Below, one piece after another: positions 21,553-31,794 of a DNA stretch of 64,000 nt (position 1 is the stretch's first letter; each line of letters starts with the position of its first letter). This DNA is from Fagopyrum homotropicum. Taxonomy: Eukaryota > Streptophyta > Magnoliopsida > Caryophyllales > Polygonaceae. The DNA lies in assembly GCA_033239125.1 (NCBI GenBank), contig BSWB01000002.1, forward strand, positions 6,791,001 through 6,855,000, read 5' to 3'. Position numbers and translations under genes: made by a program. Under the pieces are notes generated by a model that had not been told where the DNA came from, searched no databases, and saw only the letters and a list, made by a program, of their open reading frames with translations.

Positions 21553-22896
21553 TTTGATGCATGACCGTTCGTTTTAGACATTCCCGCCACCACTTTGTGA
21601 GTTTCTTTTTCTTTTCTTTCTTTTCTCTCTTTCTTTTGAACATTAGGGACAATGTTCGTCCTAAGTATGGGGTGGGATGTACTAAAAGTTTGTAATAACT
21701 CTACTTACTATGCTTGCTTTCATTCGAGACTATCATTGCATGTTCATTATGTGTTTCACGTTTCATTATCGCATTGCATGAAAAAGAACTTGAAAAACCC
21801 ATAAAATTGAACAATTTTGAAAAATTTTGTGCTTCTAATGAATTGAGATGATTTCTATGATAATCACTACTTGTGAATTGAGTTTGATGACAATTGCATG
21901 CTTAAAAGAATTGTGAATTGAAAAGAATTTGAATGAATGAATTTCACCTCTTTTGCAAGTTTTATAATGTGAAAAATGTTACCTAAATCATGTTAAGAAA
22001 TTGAAGTTGAAATCACACTATAAGTTCTTATACTTCTTGTTGAAATGATTAAGGCAATTCGAATTTTCTTCCTTCTTTCTTTTGACCATTTTAGCTCCTC
22101 ATTGAAATATTAGCCTCCTTTACCTATCCGGGAATTTGGAGAAGTGAATGAAAAAGGCATGTTTGATGTGGGAGTGCCATGAGAGCAAATTTTTGCGATC
22201 AAAAGAATAGAAAGAAATTCTAGGTTTGGGGAAGTCAATCATGATGATGAGTAACTCGGCATCATTCACATAGCCGGGTGTTTGTGTCTTGCCAAAGTCG
22301 GATTGAGCGATATTCCTAGCGGATTATGGTATGTGCGCTAAGGGTTTGAGGCATCTCGCAAAAATGAGAAACGCCAATCTCCTAGGCTTCGGTTTTTGTG
22401 CACCTCTGTCCATAACTCCAAAAGTAAAGTCGAAAAATGAAAAGAAGAGGGCGAAGCTCTAAGTTGAAGTGTTGCGGAAACCGCAAAAGAAGAAGAAGGT
22501 AGTTGTCCACTTTCCCGGATTCATGCACCACATTTCCCTTAAAGTTTTCCCTTCCTTTCCATATTCTAGACCTTTTCTTTGGAAGTCCTTAAGATCAAAA
22601 GAATGTTATATGACTTGGTGATCTAAATTGAAGTTTTTTATGATTGATTTTGATAATGTTTAAAGGTTATGATGCTTGTTTAGAAGTTGAATTGATTCAT
22701 GAATTTTCTTTGCTTTTTACATCTCGATTGAGTGTGTGAAAGTTTGATAAACGATTGATGCAAGGTTTGAGAATGATCTATTCTTTAGAAGGCACGTTCA
22801 TCCAAAAGAAGGTACACATATTTCATCCTAACTCTTGTTTAAAGCTTTTTGAAAGACCTTGCTTAGGGACAAGCAAGTGTTAAGTATGGGGTTATT
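21553..22896 (+). other. Athila 3' non-coding region and polypurine-like tract
   Basis: Long A+T-rich untranslated region. GGGACAATG...AAGTATGGGGTGGG at 21648-21675 is a conserved feature of Athila/Tat elements. A second AAGTATGGGG occurs at 22882-22891, just before the 3' LTR, and is the likely plus-strand priming region although five bases (TTATT) separate it from the LTR. No ORF of note. Confidence 0.65.
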
Positions 22897-24708
22897 TGTT
22901 AGCATGAAATATTGTGATATTTTAGGCACGTTTTCTAAACGTATTTGATTCATATTGATAGTCTTTGATTGAGCATCATTGCATATGTGAGCTAGTATTA
23001 CCTATATTGTCGATATGGATGTCTACACTAGCTTTATGTTGATTATAGGTGATTGAGAGTCATTTCCGAGCGGAATCGAGCAAAGAAGAGTTGATTGAAT
23101 ATGTCCATGGATTGAGGGCATTATTAGGAGCAAATTTGAGTTCAACTTGAGGAATGCACGAGGCTAGGGAAGAATCACGTTCTTACCCTAAACCACGCTC
23201 TAAAATACGGCCGTACTACAAACCACGTTTAGTTCCACGGCCGTGGAACCCTGCAAAGAGAGGCGTGATGCATTCCAGTAACTATTACGGCCGTGGAACA
23301 TATGGTTCAAACCGTGACATAATCCACGCTCTAAATTACGGTCGTGGAATCTTCCACGACCGTGATCTTGGCGATCTTTTTCGCCACATTTTGAAGCCAC
23401 GATCTTTTGAAGATTGGGCCGGGCCGATATTTTATCTTGCCCTATAAAAAGACGGACGAAGAGAAATTCCGTCATCCCCGCTTACATCGACGCCTACACC
23501 TCGTTTATCTTGGCTTAGGGAATTTTGAGCATCGACGCCTACACCTCGTTAATCTCCGCTTAGAGAATTTCAACGCCGTTTGAGCCCTTGCTTGGAATCA
23601 TCGACATCTCATTGGAGATCGAAGTTCGCATCTGGGATTTGCCCTAATCTCGCACTTTTGGTGGAGATTGCTGTTGAGATCTCCGGATTGGCGGAAGATC
23701 GAAGCTTTTGGAAGATTGTTGCAAGAAGATCTCTCTTCTTGTTTAGGTTTGATTTGGAAAACGGATTGACATCCCGTTCTCCCTTCTTTCCTAAGATTGT
23801 GATTGTTTGCTTTATTCTGAATCCATTGACAATATTTGTTCTCGATTGTGACTTTGAGATTGGTTTGAAGATTATTGAAAGTTTTCGGAAGTTTTCATCT
23901 TTCTATCTTTTAACCCTTGAATTGATATCAACATGACGGTTATTGGCTAAAAACCCTTAACAATTCTAAGGTGAAGGGTTGATAGTTGTGGCTTAGATGA
24001 TGATAGATCGATCGTAAACAGATTAGACCCTGAGAGTTAGAGAGAATCGTCGACGAACCCTAAATTACGGGCTGTTCTTGAGTTCCACGGCCGTGGAGTC
24101 TCAAGATCCAACCGTAATTTCTCTTAAGTTTACGAACTTGCTTTTACTTTAATCCAAAGTTAAAGATTTGCTTTAACTTAGTTTAGACTTGTCTTTTCTA
24201 GGTGGTAGTGAAGCCTCAACAACCTCTACCTCGATTGTGAGTGTCATAACCATAATCGGCTGAGTTAGTCTTGATCCTTGGATTACAAGTTTGGGTATTT
24301 GACATTAATTCTTGCTTTTAGAACTTTTCTATATTGAGCCTCAACAACCTGTATAGGGAGTGTCTTGTAGGTGAGTCATATAAGGTTTTTGGAACTTCAC
24401 CGTACGATTACCTTACATTAGCATACCTTTGCATATCTCAACTCCGTCTTTATATCATTAGTATATCTTGAATCGATTGCCACAGCTGGATACCTGGATC
24501 TTTAGGATTGTTGTTTTCCCAATATTTGCAAAACTCTCATATTTACTCGCTTGATAATCTGCAATTGAATTTGTTCCCACCCAAATCCCTGTGTTTGATA
24601 CTCTGGAATTCTTGCTTAACTACGTCGATCCGTACACTGCGGGTTCGCTTGCTTGATTCTAGTTTTATAAATTTAAAACTTATTTGCACACACCTCTAGG
24701 GGCGAACA
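22897..24708 (+). repeat. 3' LTR of the Athila element
   Basis: 1812 bp, nearly identical to the 5' LTR (about nine substitutions and one inserted G near 23693 by eye). It carries the same palindromes, including TTCCACGGCCGTGGAA at 23233-23248, and the TATA box at 23443-23450. CCTAT follows at 24709-24713. Confidence 0.96.
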
Positions 24709-24832
24709 CCTATAATACAAAAACATCGTAGAATATGTAATATATATGTATATTTATGTAACTGAATCTGGTACTCTACATATGACATATTTAAAAAATA
24801 TGTAATGTATGTTTACCATTTTGTTAAAACAG

Positions 24833-26329
24833 GGCGTCAATGTAATAGAGCCTGTTCGAAGGGTTGGACTTAGGGTCCCAAAAGATAGTAAACACAAGCG
24901 TACCCCGTTCAGAAAAAACGTGAAACTTCCGAAAGAACCACCAATGAGCTTGTTACAAACAGCTGAGCGTCAAAAAATGTATAACTGGGTGAAGAACACA
25001 GACGATCAAGGTATGATTCGGGGTTATATTAAGAACATATCCAGAGAATCAATACAGGACATACTGAAACAAAGCGGCTGAATTAAAGACGAGGTATGTA
25101 CACATAATCAATACATATATATACACGCATAAGACTCATACATCATATGGAAATAGGCGTGAGACTATCATACATCATATGCATAACACATCCCAGTAAG
25201 ACGATAGAAACATAAGTTGTCTACTTACCCAACACAGTCGATACGTATTGAATTATTCAGATATGTACATGCGCAGGATGTACAAGTTGCTCATACACAG
25301 AAAATGTATAAATAATGTGATTCCAATATTCATGCTTTGCCGTAGATTATTGAATAGATCAATATGTATAAATAATGTGAACACAACATTTGCCAATTTC
25401 TCTCTACTTGCTTGAACAATATTCATGCTTTGCCGTCAAAAAATGTATAAATAATGTGATTCCAATATTTTCATATTACAACTGCTCTTGATGTGGTCAA
25501 TATGTAACTGCTGTTGCCTTGAATCAACACGTAAATGCTCATATGTACAACTTAATTATATATATATATATACAGAATATGTGTAGTTATGTTTGACCCC
25601 GTAAATTTGTTTTCCACAGGCTATTGATGAGATCATTATGAACATGCGGAAGAGCAATGTTGAAAACCCTGAACGATTCGCCAAGATTGCTGTGCTTTCA
25701 ACTGTTTGGACTAGGGCATACAACCGTACAGTATTTGAAAAGCATATTACTATGAAAGAATCGAAGCAAAGTTTCAATCAAAGCATGCACGAGGTTATTT
25801 CTGGGGACAGTCCACAGATGTTCCGAAAGGCGTTATATGATGTTGATGTCATATATTCACCATTCAACCTCCAAGAATCCCATTGGGTTGCTCTTGAAAT
25901 TGATTTCCGTACGTGGTGCATATATGTTTATGATCCACAGATACACTACACAAAGGATGACAAACTGCATAACCTTCTTGAGCCCATGGCTGTTATGCTC
26001 CCTAAACTGCTTGGAGTACATGGCAAGCACAAAAGGCTTGGAGATCGACTAAAGGGTCCACTAAAGGTGATCAGGAAGACTGGGTTGAACATCAACGCTG
26101 ACGGGTACGTGCTGTGTACTTCAATTATGTAGTTTCCATATAATACTACATACTTTGTAATTATGTACACTTTTTTGAACACAGTGGAAGCTGTGGCATA
26201 TTCACTCTAAAGTACATACAGTACTTAGCGTCTGGACGTAAAGATTTGAGTGCTATCAGCGATGAATTTGTTCAAGCAAGTAGAGAGAAATTGGCAAATG
26301 TTGTGTTCACCCGGGAATGGCGCGACTAG
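24833..26329 (+). pseudogene. Ulp1-type protease gene of the MULE, 3' half (exons 9-11, C48 peptidase domain)
   Basis: Exons 24833-25093, 25620-26104 and 26185-26329 continue the frame of the 5' half. Counted over the whole 908-codon gene, the peptidase domain spans about codons 699-907. It shows the C48 order His-Asp-Cys: SHWVALEID (His at codon 786), YVYDP (Asp at codon 803) and GGSCGIF (Cys at codon 863), which fits Ulp1/SENP SUMO proteases. All three residues are present. However, a TGA at 25079-25081, five codons before the end of exon 9, cuts the protein off before the peptidase domain. The intron 25094-25619 is a patchwork with an inverted copy of part of exon 11. Function (SUMO or ubiquitin-like deconjugation) is inferred from family membership only. 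Confidence 0.85.
25094..25619 (+). repeat. Patchwork intron 9 of the MULE protease gene
   Basis: GT-AG intron assembled in part from pieces found elsewhere in the same element. Positions 25161-25191 repeat 7761-7791 of intron 1 exactly (31 bp). Positions 25210-25233 match the MULE right end at 30177-30200 with one mismatch. Positions 25377-25419 are the exact reverse complement of exon 11 bases 26268-26310 (43 bp). Positions 25434-25450 repeat exon 9 bases 24968-24984 (17 bp). It also has local repeats of AATGTATAAATAATGTG and ATTCATGCTTTGCCGT. Confidence 0.85.
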
Positions 26330-26977
26330 TTCAATGAGGACTCAAAAACATCCAATTATGTAGTGGTTTATGTAACCCAAACACTAAGACTTCCATTTTA
26401 CTGCTTTGTGTTTTAAGTTGCTCGAATGGGTTGATGAGAATTGAAAAACTTCTGTTTATGTAACGGTTTATGTAACCGAAACACTTAGACCCCAATGTTA
26501 CTCCTTGTTTTTAGTATGACCCGTAGTTACTATACACATGGTTGTGTATAACGGTTTGATGTTCATTGTACATGTTCGTCAGACATAATAAAGTAAGATA
26601 AACAACATAAAAAGTTACAATTGTTCAGATTATTAACTTATGCTATATATTTGTACATAATCGATAAAATTTTATATTAAAATAAAGCACACATATCAAT
26701 TGAAATTTACGTACATAAAATAGAACAATACACATACGCATATAAATTATGTACACAATGTCGTTTGAGTTCGACTTTGGATATAATGATTCGCAAATAC
26801 ATTATACATTTATTAACAGAATAGAGTATACGAGTTATATATGTATGTGTGATATACATATTCTAAAAAAACGACGTTTGTATATATATAATAAAGGCAA
26901 TTTTTATAAAGTTGATAATAAACTAACACATTATATGTACGGATAAAAATAGTGAATTAATTATCAAATAAACTTGG
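26330..26977. other. Space between the two convergent MULE genes
   Basis: About 650 bp of A+T-rich sequence between the stop of the protease gene (26329) and the stop of mudrA (26978). It probably holds both polyadenylation regions. It contains a short duplication (AACGGTTTATGTAACC-type, 26362-26378 and 26458-26478). No ORF is supported. Confidence 0.6.
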
Positions 26978-29434
26978 CTATTTCGGCTGATTTACACAAG
27001 TTTTCTTAGTGTGTCCACTAAAGCCACAACAACTACATTTTCTCTTAGATCCTTGTTCCCAAGATGCACGAAACCTGGACTTTGGCATTCTTCCACACCT
27101 CTTACGCTTCAATGGGGGCTCACAAGCAATATCTGAAACGTATATCGGTATATCCCAATCTGACTTGTTCGGCACCGGGTAAATAACCTCTGCATATCCA
27201 GACCTCCAATATTCTGTGGAATAATATTTACTTACAAGATAAGAAGGACTCATACCTACATGTTTCGCTGCAGCTACTGCATGTATGCATGGTATTTCTT
27301 CTATATCAAACTCTTTGCAGGCACAAGTCTTCATTTGCAAACAAACAATGACATGTTCATCCGCCCTTTTTACCTCAAATTCCATCCTCTCTGCGTCAAG
27401 TGTGTACACAAAGTAAGAACCTGCTTCATCAAACCTTTTTTGAATGATAGCCTCAACTTTTGGTGTGGAAACATCCACACAAGATTATGATTTTTGACGG
27501 CGTTCCGCAAACCACCTTGACATAAACTGTCTGATTTCATCCAGCATTGCTAACACTGGATATTCCCTCCCTTCTTTCATTATGCCATTAACACACTCGG
27601 CGTTGTTGCTAGTCATTATGTTATACCTTTTTCCAGGAGATAATGAACGAGCCCACGTTGATATCCCCATCTCAGTAAGGAACTCTCCCACCTTCGGCTT
27701 TTCCTATACATATTTTTATACATAAGTATACATATTATATACATAACGAACAGATGAATCCATGAAGTAACAACACATACCAGAGATATTTGCCTAAGTA
27801 GTTCAATGCAGTCAGATTCTCTGCATTTCTTCGCCCCTTCAATAAACATTTGTAGGATACGGTTCGATCTTGTCCTCTTTCGCAGGTTCCCCTTAAGATG
27901 CCAAATACAGTAACCATGAAATGCCAACCGATAGTTCGCTGAAATACCCTTCTTTATTGAATTATGTCGATCAGAAACAAACACAAGTTCCTTGTTATCC
28001 GGAATTATATGACTCAAATTATTAAAAAAGAAATCCCAGGACGCATCATTCTCACTATCAACAATACCGAAAGCAATTGGGTAGATTTGTTGATTTGCAT
28101 CTTGCGCAGTTGCAACGAGCAACACCCCTCCATATTTTCCACTTAAATATGTTCCATCTACCGTTATAACCTACATATTTTTAAAAAATGTACACATTGA
28201 AATACATAATAAATTACAGAGTACTACATATTGTTAAGAAAAAAGGTATTGTACCTTTCGCATTGCGCCAAATCCTCTGATAGACTGACCAAACGCGACA
28301 AATACATATCTGAAACGATTCCCCTCATCAAGTACAAGGGCAGAAATGGTACCATTGTTCACTTCCTCTAACATATACAAATATGCGGGGATGGAGCTAT
28401 AATTATCTTCTGAAGTTCCTCTAATCATATCCTTAACGGCCTCCTGTGCTTTCCAACACTTCCAATAACTAGCATCTATTCGATGTAAACTCTTCATAAC
28501 AGTGACTATCTGATTAACCGAAGGTAACTTCTTCGAGTTGTCGTACCTACATAAACATTGTGTACACAAATTAGTACACAACTTACAGTCAAGAACATAA
28601 AGTTGAGCTATAATATACAACATACATTGATTTCACTTTCTCTGCAATTACTTGATAGGAAGCTCCCCTGTTACCAGCTCTCCTCATGTGATACGAACAT
28701 GTGTGTGTGGACACATACCTTGTTGTTGTAAAATAACTTGATCCCCCAAGCTTAGTGAAACGAACCCTCCATTTACACTCTTCGTCAATACATCTTGCTG
28801 TTACTGCCTTCATTTTTGACTTAACAATCCTATATTGGGAACATTCGGATATTGAATGCAAACACAAACCATTCTTTAACTCTACCTTCGAAGAATATGT
28901 TTTGCCCAATGCAAGCTCATAATCATGCACATCTGGTACATATGTATCTACACGTGGCACTATCGCTAGTGTGTCACCCGGCGTAATATCTTCTTCTACT
29001 GTCAACGACATATTTGATGAATATGTACTTAAATTAAGCTGCAGATAATCGTTCATATTTTGTTCTGCATTATGTAACGCATCCAGTGTCACAACATTGC
29101 TAGGTTTATGAACACTTACTGTCGTCACACACATTGGCACACACCACATGAACTGCTGCAGACCATTTATTTGGAGGAATGTTTCCAAATCAACCGTTGT
29201 GGTAACGTTGAATGGTTTGAGTGAAGGATTGAATGGATTCTTGTACGATAATTTGATATCAAAGTCCGACTTACATATCCCAAACTGCGTTGAAACCTTA
29301 TCTATTAATTCCTCAAATGTGCAAGATCCATCTACAGCAAGAGGCTTGCTTGTAACATCACCAATGTATTCCCATACATTAGTATTCAACTCCCAAGCAC
29401 CACCGTAATAGAATATCGCAAATACAGTACTCAT
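26978..29434 (-). pseudogene. mudrA: mudrA-type transposase gene of the MULE, one in-frame stop
   Basis: Four exons join in phase: 29434-28626, 28546-28255, 28170-27781 and 27703-26978 (739 codons in total). The N-terminal 150 residues are family-specific. A MuDR-type DNA-binding region follows (ALGKTYSSKVELKNGL, CRWxV-like CKWRVRFTKLG). Next is the MULE DDE transposase core: VITVDGTYLSGKYGG (first Asp), LVFVSDRHNSI (second Asp) and NNAECVNGIM (probable catalytic Glu). A SWIM zinc finger (CACKEFDIEEIPCIHAVAA) and a CCHC knuckle (CSCCGFSGHTKKTC) end the protein. A TAA at 27485-27487 (codon 570) separates the DDE core from the SWIM and knuckle domains; otherwise the frame is open. It would bind the element ends and catalyse excision and insertion in the nucleus. 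The copy is nearly intact, so inactivation looks recent. Confidence 0.92.
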
Positions 29435-30206
29435 ACCTAATACACAAATAACAATAACATGTTACATTACATACACAACACATAACATAACGACATATTC
29501 AATACACAAGACACATACATATCATACCAACATATATTAGTTTTTCATTGTACAACGAACAATAACAATTAGATTTACATTCAAACAAAACACACAAAAC
29601 GACACACAAATACGTATTACCTGGTACATACGCAATCTATTGGTCGTTGTACCAAAATATGTAGTCGACCCCCACCGTATTGTGTATACACTCGTTATCT
29701 TCCGACGATACTGAGTAGATCAGAAGGACCAACAATGGCGTCCAGATTTTCGGATGAAAAAAACCGTAGAACACAAGCAATATGTTTTTGATTATGAGCG
29801 CCTTATATATACGATCGAATCCTATCGAACGATTACGGAGGAATGAATATGAGAAATCATAGATTCAATGTAGAAGACGACAATAGCACAAACTCGGATG
29901 AAGCAGCAATGGCGTCCACAAAGCTTCTGCAAACGATCGTCTAATGGATATTCAATTAATGAATGGTAATTATCAAAACGCCTATTTCCTTATTTAACGG
30001 CTGAAATAAATTTTAATGACTTAAATTAAGCTAATTAATACGGATTATTAGGAAAGAGGATTATCCAGCAAATCTATAGAATCCTACATATTTATTTCAT
30101 TAATCTTTTTTGTAAATTATAGAGGGGCCTGGTTTGTTAACAAGAAACAAAAAGGGCCTAGTTTGTACACACCATTACATAAGTTGCCTACTTACCCAAC
30201 TCATCC
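29435..30206 (-). promoter_or_regulatory. MULE right end with mudrA upstream region
   Basis: About 770 bp upstream of the mudrA start to the element border. It contains two similar blocks with CAATGGCGTCCA (29723-29745 and 29907-29925), CA/TA-rich DNA and the terminal region 30124-30206, which shows inverted similarity to the left end. The terminal word ACTTACCCAACTCATCC directly precedes the TTATTAAAT duplication. Confidence 0.6.
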
Positions 30207-30824
30207 TTATTAAATAGCCGAAATAATATAAATGTCTTCAAACTGGTGCGGGTCAATCTAGCCGGAAGTACGGATGGCATCGCCATCCGGGGGCTCTGAT
30301 ACCAATGATAGAAAAATGGGCGATCTAGATCGAGGAGAAACTTCAACTACTTCTTCTTGATTGTTTGAGATGGATCAAACTTAGAAATGGATGCAGAAGC
30401 GTTCGGTTGATCCTTCAAAAGGATCCTCGAATATGAAAGCTTGGATCAAAGACTAGATCCAAGATAGAATTTGAGAGGATTGAAGAGGAAGTGATGCCTA
30501 AACCAAGTAAGAGGATTTTCCTTCTCAACACTTGGATTCAACTTAGACATGATTTTACAAATGAGCCAAGTCATCCTTATATAGTAGATGGGGGCTAACC
30601 AAAGGTTCAAACATAAATGACAGAATTAAAGTCGGAATTAAGTTCCGGCAAATGAAAAGCCTAAAATATGAAAAGTTGGAATTTAAGTCACGGAATTAAG
30701 TTCCTGAATTAAAGTTCCGAATATAAAAAGGCCTATTATTAAATAGCCAAAATAATATAAATGTCTTCAAATTGGTGCGGGTCAATCTAGCCGGAAACAC
30801 GGATGGCATCGCCATCCGGGGGCA
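30207..30824 (-). mobile_element. Copia LTR-PBS-LTR tandem (minus strand)
   Basis: On the minus strand one full LTR (30824-30306, 519 bp, TGCCCCCGG...CTATCA) is followed after one base by the primer-binding site TGGTATCAGAGCC (30304-30292), complementary to initiator tRNA-Met as in copia elements. A second LTR copy begins immediately inside the primer site (30293 downward). It is cut at 30207-30215 by the MULE and continues at 5295-5080. So no internal region exists between the two LTR copies. The LTR has a TATA-like CTATATAAGG near 30573-30582. No coding sequence remains. Confidence 0.82.
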
Positions 30825-31574
30825 TATCACAAAGTCTTGTCATTCAAAGAGAAGAAGAACGGTTTGATCTTGTAGTTGTTGTTGACAGCCCTCTTCGGCT
30901 TCAATGTCTCCATAAGAATCTCGAAATTCTGTAAATGTTGGTGTGGAGATTCAGCACTCGTTCCACCAAATTGGCTTTGGCAAACCATGGTGATAATTTG
31001 CGGGCTAAACCCGAAATCCTGGATGTCTTCAGCTCCGAAATTCACGCCTAGACGGCATCGTTGCTGAATTGGATCCATCCTTTGCCCAAGAATTCGTGGC
31101 TCCTCCTCGACTTGAGCGGCTCTCACATCTAGCGGGAATGCGAGGATCAACATGTGGTCTAGGATTGTCACGAACGGGATGGATAACCGGATTAATGTCC
31201 TCTAGTGCCGGCATATCATCATCATCGTCGGATGATTCAGCTCTATTGGACCTAGTTGACTTGGTTTTCTTCTTCTTCTTGGAATCATTCATCTCCAACT
31301 TCATGTCCAATATCATAGCCTTGAGCTCATCTATTTGGAATTGGTGATGCTCTAATTCTTTCATACGAGCTTTCTCACTCAATTTGAGTTGAGCTTGAGC
31401 TTCATCCAACTCCGCTTGGATGTTTCTCTCTTTGTTTTCAGCCATTTTTCTTTCCTTAAGCTTTTTTCTCAAAGTCTTCTCAAGTTCTGGATCAAAAGGC
31501 AAGAGGTCTTTGGTGGATCTAGACATGCACGTATACCTAAAGAACCTGCGAAAATCACTCAAAAGAGATATCAA
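30825..31574 (-). pseudogene. Second Athila-type gag fragment
   Basis: The minus strand encodes a gag N-terminus related to the 12362 gag: LLPFDPELEKTLRKKLKERK, then a Lys/Ser-rich linker, ILGQRMDPIQQRCRLGVNF and FGGTSAESPHQHLQNF, ending at KPFFFSLNDKTL. One frameshift near 31100 separates the two halves. The fragment stops abruptly at 30825, where the copia LTR begins, so the rest of gag and all of pol are gone. The start codon of the gag is near 31526, shortly after the leader. Confidence 0.88.
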
Positions 31575-31633
31575 ATAACAAGAGCAAAGCTCCCAACCTC
31601 GACAATCGAAAACCGAATTTGGTCTAGATCAAA

Positions 31634-31788
31634 TCCCCGACAACGGCGCCAAAAACTTGTTCTTTGGCGAAACTCTGTTCCGTTGCCGGAATGAGAACTT
31701 CGTATGTACCTAAGAACACAAACCTGCAAGAACACTCAAGCAGAAAAATTAATAGCAAAAACAAGAACAGTCCCCGACAACGGCGCCA
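31634..31788 (-). repeat. Doubled tRNA-Asp primer-binding site and leader of the second Athila
   Basis: On the minus strand TGGCGCCGTTGTCGGGGA occurs at 31788-31771, directly after the LTR, and again at 31651-31634. Each copy is preceded by AACAAGTTTT and the two are 137 bp apart. Each is one base different from the tRNA-Asp complement. The leader after each copy contains GCAGGTT and TTAGGTA words, so the second block looks like a diverged repeat of the LTR-end, primer-site and leader unit. Confidence 0.85.
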
Positions 31789-31794
31789 AAAACT

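Larger units (their letters stand above)
10445..24713 (+). mobile_element. Athila-type Ty3/gypsy retrotransposon with both LTRs and 5-bp duplications
   Basis: LTRs at 10450-12260 and 22897-24708 begin TGTTAG and end CGAACA, flanked by the 5-bp duplication CCTAT at 10445-10449 and 24709-24713. By eye the two LTRs differ at about nine bases and one 1-bp indel over 1.81 kb, so the insertion is young. The primer-binding site matches tRNA-Asp, as is usual for Athila. The order gag-protease-RT-RNase H, then a separate downstream reading frame, is that of Athila. Defects: a solo LTR in gag, one stop in gag, and loss of the integrase domain. The element lies in an intron of the MULE protease gene in the same orientation. 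Confidence 0.96.
5296..30206. mobile_element. Mutator-like element (MULE) encoding mudrA and a Ulp1-type protease
   Basis: The borders are set by the 9-bp direct repeat TTATTAAAT at 5287-5295 and 30207-30215, which sits in a copia LTR whose two halves join across it. Nine bases is the usual Mutator duplication size. The ends show diverged inverted similarity, including AGGCCCTTTTTG and AGGCCCCT words at 5313-5350 and, inverted, at 30124-30161. The element carries a protease gene (7560-26329, plus) and a mudrA gene (29434-26978, minus) that converge. It is inflated by a 943-bp hAT (5389-6331) and a 14.3-kb Athila (10450-24708); without these it is about 9.7 kb. Combining mudrA with a Ulp1-like gene matches the Kaonashi (KI) MULE group known from Arabidopsis. 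Each gene has one in-frame stop, so this copy is probably no longer autonomous. Confidence 0.88.
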
